From Arabidopsis thaliana (lineage: Eukaryota > Streptophyta > Magnoliopsida > Brassicales > Brassicaceae), in NCBI RefSeq assembly GCF_000001735.4, contig NC_003074.8:9610101-9674100 (forward strand): 64,000 nucleotides of DNA. Direction: 5' to 3'. The position numbers and the translations under genes are program-made. The stretch's first letter is position 1. Every line of letters begins with the position of its first letter. The notes beneath the pieces are model-generated. The model was not told where the DNA came from. It did no database searches and worked only from the letters and a program-made list of their open reading frames with translations. Below are positions 56,516 through 64,000 of this stretch, piece by piece.

Positions 56516-58981
56516 ATGTCGAAAGCTTGGGGTGGAATTGGAATTGGAGCTTGGGCTGATGAAGCAGAGCGTGCCGATGAAGAACAAGCGGCGGAAGCTA
56601 CTGCTGCGACGGCGGATACACAGAGTTTTCCTAGCCTGAGAGAGGCTGCTGCTGCGACTGCGACTAGTGGTAAGTCTAGGAAGATGAAGAAGATGAGTTT
56701 ATCTGAGTTTACTACAGGTGCTTATACAGCACCTGGAGGTAGAAACTCTGTTGGATTGACTCAGCAAGAGATTCTTCAATTACCTACTGGTCCTAGACAA
56801 CGTTCCGAGGAGGAAATGCAACCTGGTCGTTTAGGCGGTGGGTTTTCATCTTATGGTGGTCGTTCTGGTGGAAGAATTGGGAGAGATCGAGATGATTCTG
56901 ATGGCTCTTGGAGTGGTGGTGGTGGTGGTGGTGGAAGGAGACCTTATGGTGGTGGATTTGATGATGATAGGAGGGGGAATCAGTCTAGGGTTTCGGATTT
57001 TCCTCAACCTTCTAGAGCTGATGAGGTTGATGATTGGGGGAAAGAGAAGAAACCACTTCCTTCTTTTGATCAAGGACGACAAGGTCGTTACAGTGGCGAT
57101 GGTGGTGGTTTTGGAGGTGGTGGAAGTGGTTTTGGAGGCGGTGGTGGTGGTGGAGGTGGAGGGTTATCTAGAGCTGATGATGTTGATAATTGGGGTGCAG
57201 GGAAAAGGCAAGCACCGGTTAGATCATCTACGTTTGGGTCGAGTTTTGGTGATTCAGGTCAGGAAGAACGTCGTCGTTTGGTTTTGGAACCAAGAAAGGT
57301 TGAGTCAGGAGGAAGTGAGACTCCACCTGTTGTTGAGAAGACGAGTAAGCCGAATCCATTTGGGGCAGCTAGACCGAGGGAGGATGTTTTGGCGGAGAAA
57401 GGTTTGGATTGGAAGAAGATTGACTCAGAGATTGAGGCTAAGAAAGGAAGTTCTCAAACGAGTAGGCCAACGAGTGCACATTCTAGTAGACCTTCTAGTG
57501 CTCAATCTAACAGGTCTGAGAGTTCAGGATTGAATAATGTGGTGAAACCGAGACCAAAGGTGAATCCTTTTGGCGATGCAAAGCCTCGAGAAGTGTTGTT
57601 AGAGGAACAAGGGAAGGATTGGCGTAAGATGGATTTGGAACTCGAGCATCGCAGGGTTGACAGGTCCTTATTCATTTGGATTATTTTAATTTTCACTGAG
57701 GATTGTGGATCTTTTCCAATTCTATCTTTCTGTGGTATTTGAATGTTACTTTATTTAATGATCCCATCATGCTGCATGTTGATTTTCTGCTTGACCAATG
57801 CTTCAATCAGAAAGTTAAGAATTTTGAAGAAATATTTAAGTGCTTGATACATTATGCCACAGGAGTCAATCTTTATGTAGTTGGATAAATTTTGGAGGTT
57901 TAAATGTCTGGAACTGAGAACCTAAAGTAGTTTGCCATGTATGCTTTAGGTTTCACATCCCTAGTGGCTGTTATTTGATGAGCTTCTTTGTATTTAGTGA
58001 TAAAGTTTTCATGGTTATTAAGTGTCTATGAGTTCCAGATCTCGCCGCATGATGCGAAGTTCTGAAAATGTGTGATACTCTGTTTCAGTTCTTTGTCATA
58101 TTTATGCTCTTTTTACATCGGTGATTGTTTTTAGTATGTCATTTATATTTTTTCTATCAGTGCATTGATTGAGTTTCAGAGCCTGTGTTAGATAGCTTAT
58201 GCTTGTTTCTCTTGGGTATTTCCTTATGTTTGTGCATGATATAATCTCCATCTTGATTTTGAGATGCATCTTGTGTGATCCTTATGTTATGAACTCTGTG
58301 ATGCTTCTTTTTTAGCTTTATGACAATCGGCTATTGATCTGAGTGTTGTGAAAAATCAACTTTTCCAGGCCTGAAACAGAAGAAGAGAAGATGTTGAAAG
58401 AAGAGATTGAAGAGCTAAGGAAAAAACTCGAGAAGGAATCCGTTGCTCCAGAGATCAAGGAATCTGATCAAGAACCTGGCAGTAATAATAATCACAATGA
58501 TTTACCAGAAATAATACGTGGGAAAGAGAAAGATCTGGAAATACTAACCCGTGAATTGGACGACAAAGTCAGGTTCAGGCAGAAACCAGTTGAGAGGCCC
58601 GGGTCTGGTGCAGGTAGAACCGGAACATATTCAGAAAGAACACATTCCCGGGCTGGCTCAATTGATGAAACCAGGAGTTTTGAATCTACAGAGAGACCCA
58701 GATCACGTGGTGCCGTCGATGCCTGGGTTAGACCAGCCAATGAGCAGCGAAGAAACTTTCAAGGAACCAAAGAGCGCGGATTCTTCAGCAACAGGTTAGT
58801 CCCGGGGATTAGTATCTAAATGACTAAATCTCTTTAGAAGTCTAGAGATTTATGCAGTTGGTACAATAGATGCATTTAGGCTCATCATATCTTTAAGTTT
58901 AACCAAATTTGGTGAATCGATGTTATACTAATTTCTAAATCTCGGGTTTTCGACAGGTCTTCCTCTAGGGAAGGATGGTAA
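56516..58981 (+). CDS. EIF4B1: Translation initiation factor eIF4B
   Basis: Three exons, 56516-57663, 58369-58794 and 58957-58981, give 532 residues. The last exon encodes only SSREGW and half of the Arg before it. eIF4B aids the helicase eIF4A in unwinding mRNA leaders and binds PABP and eIF4F. Marks of plant eIF4B: the N-terminal MSKAWGGIGIGAWADEAE, a Gly/Arg/Asp-rich RNA-binding centre with runs of Gly encoded by GGT repeats (about residues 135-240), and repeated motifs PNPFGAARPREDVLAEKG and NPFGDAKPREVLLEEQG. After them comes a charged coiled-coil (EEEKMLKEEIEELRKKLEKE) and an Arg/Ser-rich tail. The upstream region is partly made of a retroposon. At3g26400 by memory. Confidence 0.93.
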
Positions 58982-59407
58982 GAAGAAAACGAAGAACAAC
59001 CAAATGTGGGATATCTTTAACTACTACTACACAGTTCCCAGATTTTGAAGAAGACTTAGAGCAGCGTTAATTTCATTAATAAAATATTCATAAAAAACCC
59101 TAATCTTTGTTCTTTTTTTGTTGGTCCATCTTCGGAATCGGAGCTTTGTTGTTTCGTTTTGGTCTTCTCTACTCAGCGAAGGCGTGTCTCAAGAGAATGT
59201 GTCTCTTCTTGTTATTATATTGTTAGACATTTTCGAATGTTGATTGTTATATTTTTTGTAGCTATTCCTGGAGTCTCTCATCTCCTTTTGATGTATTTTG
59301 TTAACACAATTATTTGCCAGTAACCCTATTTGTATTGGAACAACAAGAAAGACAAAAACGAAATTGTTTAGCATACAACAAGAAGAAAAAAACACAAAAC
59401 TAATTGC

Positions 59408-61173
59408 TTACACATACTTCCCTCTATACTTAGGTTTTGGATCTTTGAAGGCTTTGGAATCAGTGTCAATCTGAGAAGAATCAATGGGTTTGAATATAGA
59501 GGAGTGAATATTACCATCCTCTAACCACTTAAGATGATTCTCTCTAAACTCTAAATGCATTAAACGAGCAGCTTCTTCAACCTCTTCACTATAAGGCTCT
59601 ACTTTCACCATCGTTAGCAGAACCCGACTGTACCGCGAGCTCAGGATCTGTTCAGATACAGCTACTAACTTGAAACACGGGTGCTCCGGGAACTTAACCT
59701 CGCTGCCAGTCTCATCTCTCAAAACCGGGAAGAAAAAGACGAGCCTGCCTTTCATCACCAACATTCTTGCAGCAAGATGAAGTAGATCATGAACACACTC
59801 CACTAGACTATATGCACCAGTGGATGGAATGTGATCTGTTCTTTTGTCATCAGGGACAGTGTAAGGATCCACTGTTCCTCTAAGGATTTTCCTACCACCG
59901 GATTTACGTCCACCAGCACGAACCCCGTAAGGTGGATCGCAGATAATTGCATCAAAGATCTGGACCAATAGATACATAAGACATAAACTCAGTGATCTCT
60001 CTACTCAATATACCAAAGATAATAATGAAAGAACTGAGATATAGAGCATTACCTCCTTTAGCCCCGATCGCCAAGGAGGAACGTTATTATCCATTCTAAG
60101 TAAAGCTACCGGCATTGGTAATCCATACTGCATAAGTATTAACAGATGTAAGAACCAGTGATATCGAAAGAAACATAACAATAGAAGTCACACACTCATA
60201 CTAACCTGTTTGAAATTGCTCCAAACATTACAATCTGGACCACGTCCATCACGCACTACTCTGATATCGATATCTGCACCCTAATACAACAACTCTTTTA
60301 TCAGTTCGAGATTCAGAAACCACAAAAGGAAATCAATAAACTAAGGGAAAGGTTGCAAACCATTGTCATTGCGCCAAAGCGTGCAGCAGAAACAAGAATG
60401 CTCCCAGTACCAACAAAAGGATCATACACAAGTTTTCCCGAAGTAGCTTTCGCTTGATTAGCCATTAAGAAAGCCATTTCAGCATCCATAGCAGTTGGAC
60501 CAAGGTAAGTACGAGATTTCAACTGAAATGTAGGTAAAAGCTTCCTATCAGCAAAACCAACCTCCCTCCCAAAAAATATCCTTCTCTGTAGAATAGGTTG
60601 AAGTCCATTGTTCTCTTCAGATTCAATCATTTCCATTAGAAAAAAGTTATGATCTGGGTTCTTCAAGTTAACACGACCCTGCAACAACCAAATCACCAAA
60701 GAATCAAAACAATGAAGATAAACACCAAAAGAGATTGAAACAAGAAAGTGGAATCAGACCTCAAATGGTATATAAGTAAACGACTGGATTCGATCTTTCT
60801 GCTCGTCAAAAGTTAAAGCCTTTCCAAAAGTTTCAACAGAGATTCTAAAAGTTGAATCAGAAGTGAGAAATGGAAGCTTTCGAGAATCAGGGTAGCTTTG
60901 AATCGAGTCTTTAAGCTCTTCATAACAAGTTCCTTCACCCCAAAGCTCATACATTCCTTTCACCAATATGCTTCGTTTAGCAATGTTACGAGCGATTTCT
61001 TCAGATGAAAGTTGAACGAAATGGAATGGAGTATCGTTATGGTGATTTTCAGGTAGACGCCATTGGAGAGACTCATTCTCTGCAATCTCTTCTCCGAAGA
61101 GTTCAGCTAAAGCTTCCACTTCTGGCTTTCTGAAGTCTAATAGCCTGTGATAGAAGACACACAGAAACCACAT
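59408..61173 (-). CDS. TRM11: tRNA (guanine-10-N2)-methyltransferase catalytic subunit
   Basis: Five exons, 61173-60760, 60678-60361, 60280-60206, 60127-60053 and 59959-59408, encode 477 residues. Trm11 with its partner Trm112 makes m2G at position 10 of many tRNAs. The first 140 residues are a THUMP-type region (ERSILVKGMYELWGEG-like block, IAKRSILVKGM here). The methyltransferase fold follows: LGPTAMDAEMAFLMANQA, the SAM loop YDPFVGTGSILV, and the catalytic motif IV DPPYGVRAG. A later strand, GRLVFFFPV, fits motif VI. The C-terminal tail (DPKPKYRGKYV) is basic. The gene shares a divergent promoter of about 680 bp with RZ-1A. At3g26410 by memory. Confidence 0.92.
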
Positions 61174-61199
61174 CTCTCTCTCTCTCTCTTTCCCCTGAA

Positions 61200-61342
61200 A
61201 CGAAAACCCTAATTTGACAACAGAACTGAGAAAGAAGACGAAGACGGAGAAGGAAGAAACGAAGAACGACGGCGACTAAAACCTTTTCTTCAAAACCCTT
61301 ATACATGGGCCCAATAAAGCCCATTTATTCAGGCCCACTTGT
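61200..61342. promoter_or_regulatory. Shared TRM11/RZ-1A promoter with telo-box and site II elements
   Basis: AAACCCTAA (telo-box) stands at about 61204-61212, and TGGGCC/TGGGCT words at about 61306-61339 (ATGGGCCCAATAAAGCCC and AGGCCCACTT on plus). Telo-boxes with nearby TGGGCY elements are typical of genes for the translation machinery. The pair sits 30-170 bp before the TRM11 ATG and may serve both divergent genes. Confidence 0.6.
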
Positions 61343-61852
61343 ACTTAAATGACGAAATTACCCCGTTAGCTGTCGAATACGAGATATATCGCGTCGTTTG
61401 CTTTCACTTGTGTCTTGTGTGTTCTGCCAAAGTTTCTCTGCAGCTTCTCCTCTTCTCAGAAATTAGGGTTCCGTCTCAAATTACGAGCAGATCTCGTACT
61501 CTCTGGTAATGATTTCTCGTTTCTTATACTTTGTTTATACCGAAGTATCGATTCGCTTGCATGTCTCGTCATCTTTGTACCGATTCTGATTTGAAGTTTC
61601 TAGGGTTTACCATCGCGCAATTACGATTTGTAGATATGTTGTTTGCGAGTAGAGATCAATTGAAATTACCTTCGTGGATTTGTCTCGTAAGCGCGAACCA
61701 TGTTTAGAGAAACGAGTTCAGATTTGCTTCACGCTTAATTATTGTGTTGTAGCTGTGTATATCTTCTGGATCTGCTGCGTGTGTTTGGTTTTTCTGGGAG
61801 TCAAGTCATATTAACGTTGTTCAAAAACACTTTTGGCTGTTTGTTTTAGAAG

Positions 61853-62955
61853 ATGTCTGAAGATCCGGAGTACCGTTGCTTCATTGGTGGGCTTGCTTGG
61901 ACAACGTCTGATCGTGGTCTCAGAGATGCCTTTGAGAAGTATGGTCACCTCGTTGAGGCCAAGGTAAATTTTTTATCTCTCTTTCCTCAGTGGCTCTCTG
62001 TTCTTCTGGTTACTGAAACTTAGAAGCTTTGTTCTGTTTCGCCTTCAGATTCAAACACTGAAGCTTTGATATGTTTTGTAATTTGTTTGCTTTCTGCAAC
62101 TCTGTTTATGGTGAGGCGTGTCTGTTTAGTAACTGACTTCTTTTAGTGGCTATCAGCTCTTCTGATTGCTGAGACATTGAAGCTTTGAGTGATTTGTTCA
62201 TTTTCTTGCTCTTTGCAAATCTGTTTGTAGTGTTGTCTGTTTGATAATTTTATTTGAAATTTATCTTACTACCTTATTTTTATTGCCATAACTATTATGA
62301 GAGATAAACCTTATCTATTGATACACAGGTGGTTCTTGACAAGTTTTCTGGTCGCTCCCGTGGTTTTGGATTCATCACTTTCGATGAGAAAAAAGCTATG
62401 GATGAAGCTATTGCAGCAATGAATGGAATGGATTTGGATGGGCGAACTATCACTGTTGATAAAGCTCAGCCTCATCAGGGTGGTGCAGGCAGAGATAATG
62501 ATGGTGACCGTGGTCGAGACCGTGGATATGATCGTGATCGCAGTCGTCCCTCTGGTGGGCGAGGTGGTGGAGATTGCTTTAAATGTGGCAAGCCTGGACA
62601 TTTTGCAAGAGAGTGTCCTTCTGAAAGTAGTAGAGATGGTGGTGGAAGGTTCAGCTCAAAGGATGATAGGTACAGTTCGAAGGACGATAGGTATGGTGCA
62701 AAAGATGATAGGTATGGTGCAAAGGAGGATAGGTATGGTGCAAAGGATGATAGGTACAGCTCCAAGGATGATAGGTACAGCTCCAAGGATGATAGGTATG
62801 GTAGTAGGGATGGTGGAGGTAGTCGCTATGGACCTGATCGCAGTGGTGAACGCGCTGGAGGACGCAGCCGGGATGGTGGCAGCCGTGGAGCTCCAGGAGG
62901 TGAGAGGCACAGTCGTGCTCCATATGACCGCCCCAGAGCTGGTGGTTTCCACTAG
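61853..62955 (+). CDS. RZ-1A: Glycine-rich RNA-binding protein with CCHC zinc knuckle
   Basis: Exons 61853-61963 and 62329-62955 give 245 residues. An RRM fills residues 1 to about 85: RNP2 reads CFIGGLAW and RNP1 reads RGFGFITF. The CCHC knuckle [14 protein letters not shown] is near residues 117-130, between Arg/Gly/Asp-rich arms. Then follow seven or eight DDRY repeats and an RG-rich end. RZ-1A is a cold-induced nuclear RNA chaperone that affects germination and seedling growth under stress; this is knowledge of the family. A leader intron (about 61506-61849, donor GTAATG, acceptor TTTTAG) ends three bases before the ATG. A second non-coding intron seems to lie in the 3' region (about 62971-63072). 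At3g26420 by memory. Confidence 0.93.
62647..62810 (+). repeat. 21-bp coding repeat (DDRYxxK) in RZ-1A
   Basis: The unit AAGGATGATAGGTACAGCTC and its variants (with GGTATGGTGCA) occur about eight times in a row, each coding for seven residues of the form DDRYSSK or DDRYGAK. The unit is 21 bp and the copies are nearly identical, so the array is prone to change in number while keeping the frame. Confidence 0.9.
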
Positions 62956-64000
62956 AATTCTACTCCAAAGGGTATGTATGCATTCTGTTATTTTAACTTT
63001 TTCTATTGTATCCCTTCAAAGTTAAGTTCTGGTAAGACTTTTGTTGAAGTCGCTTTATATCTTCTTTTGCAGTTAAAGAAGTTGAAGGTTTCTGCTTTCA
63101 GCTCGTGTCAAGTCAAAGTTACGCTTGATGGTCTATTTTCTTCAATGTATTTGGATAGCTCGAGAAAGAAGATGTGTTCTCTATTTTGGCCCTAAACTCA
63201 AGAGTCGACTATGTTCCTAAAGTGCTCTCTCTCCTTTTGATATGTTGATCCCTATGGAAACCTTGTGCTTGGTTGGTTTGAGACAATTTGAGATGTGCTA
63301 CTTTATGCTTATCGTAATGAATGCGTGGGTTATCCCCCAACACCAAATATGCAAAAGCCTCAGGTACGTGATTGATCTCCACGGAATATCCGAGGTCGAC
63401 ATTTGGTAAAATTCAAATGTTGTTATATATGGGGATATGCCGTTTATTGATTCTGGTAAACAATGATGCAGGATGGTCTGATACTCGGGTTTAGCCGTGA
63501 AAATTAAAGACTGATCTATAAAACTTGTGATGGGATTGGGAAATATACATTGCTGATTGATACTTGGCTACTGGAACTCAAACATCCCTTCATGAGCAAC
63601 AAATTGTCATTTTCAGGAAAAAGATTGACTTTGTGCAATTTTAGATCTTGGCAAGTCAAATCCAATAGTTTTCTTCAACTAGGGAAATTTCTACAGCCAA
63701 ATGGTCTCTGGTTGGCTCGTCTAGTATAGCTCACTGGGTTTATCTTCGATCTATTCTTTGTGGGTTCTTCGTGCCTCTTCGTCTACTTTGTTTCTTGCTC
63801 GTGACCTCTACCTCTGCCTTTGATTCTCAAGCTCTAAACTCCAGGAATTGGGAAATGGTGTTAATGTATATATAGTTAATATACGCTTGAATAGGTATCC
63901 TTACTTTGATAATTTGTTGAAATTGCATACATAAATAGGTCACACGAGTTATGTCGGGAAAACACTGACTTGATTATTTTATACAAGTGAATAGTATATG
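62956..64000. other. 3' region of RZ-1A and intergenic
   Basis: The first 250 bp are the likely 3' untranslated region of RZ-1A, with an intron-like segment ending TTTTGCAG at about 63072. From about 63250 to the window end I see no coding frame with family similarity, RNA gene or clear mobile element. Confidence 0.5.

Noticed and set aside
56838-57533. 231-codon frame on plus inside eIF4B1 exon 1
   Set aside because: A shadow in a second frame caused by GGT repeats; it has no family similarity and starts within the real exon.
62475-62952. Long repeat-rich frames on minus across RZ-1A
   Set aside because: They are shadows of the DDRY repeats; the plus strand has the RRM, knuckle and splice sites.
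1-64000. CRISPR arrays, operons or bacterial signals
   Set aside because: Introns, nuclear gene families and plant transposons show this is a plant nuclear segment; no such arrays are present.

Overview
The window looks like nuclear DNA of Arabidopsis thaliana or a very close relative. The evidence is AT-rich intergenic DNA, GT-AG introns of about 70-700 bp, TGGGCY and telo-box promoters, and a gene order that matches my memory of chromosome 3 around At3g26250-At3g26420: a DC1 protein, a tandem CYP71B cluster, proteasome beta5, an NHL/LEA2 protein, S21, an O-fucosyltransferase, a GH27 enzyme, eIF4B1, TRM11 and RZ-1A. I could not run a search. Gene names rest on family motifs, exon-by-exon reconstruction with consistent phases, and this order.

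Layout. (1) 1-3.1 kb: a LINE reverse-transcriptase tail and a DC1 (C1-like zinc finger) gene on the minus strand. (2) About 3.3-15.4 kb: a MULE of the Kaonashi (KI) type. It has a ten-exon ULP-like gene on plus (3665-8397), an F-box-type gene fragment on minus, and a decayed mudrA transposase on minus (about 10405-13954). The transposase carries two frameshifts and two stops. The ULP-like frame is fully open (985 codons), but its protease domain lacks the Cys nucleophile. (3) 15.4-17.4 kb: diverged tandem repeats. (4) 17.5-38.4 kb: eight CYP71B P450 genes in tandem, all on minus. CYP71B25 and CYP71B4 have two exons; CYP71B26, 33P, 34, 35, 36 and 37 have three. Seven are intact. CYP71B33P differs from an intact gene by one in-frame TGA. 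A ninth, badly decayed first-exon relic lies at about 25.9-26.1 kb. Retroposon scraps, a Helitron and AT-rich repeats sit between the genes. (5) 38.9-39.6 kb: a 700-bp DNA element with inverted termini. (6) 40.5-63 kb: single-copy housekeeping genes: PBE2 (-), NHL/LEA2 protein (-), bS21 (-), O-fucosyltransferase (+), APSE-like GH27 enzyme (+), a C2-like orphan (-), eIF4B1 (+), TRM11 (-) and RZ-1A (+). A Stowaway-like MITE and a retroposon with a 15-bp target duplication lie between the orphan and eIF4B1.

How it fits together. The left half is a dynamic segment: a transposon that carries a gene, next to an expanding family of ER-bound monooxygenases. The right half holds conserved genes for protein turnover, translation, tRNA modification, RNA binding and wall or glycan metabolism. 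The points most worth checking are the ULP-like gene with a lost catalytic Cys and an array of duplicated exons, the one-stop P450 pseudogene, the loss of the I-helix acid in CYP71B36 and CYP71B37, and a minute retroposition scar at 25.6 kb.
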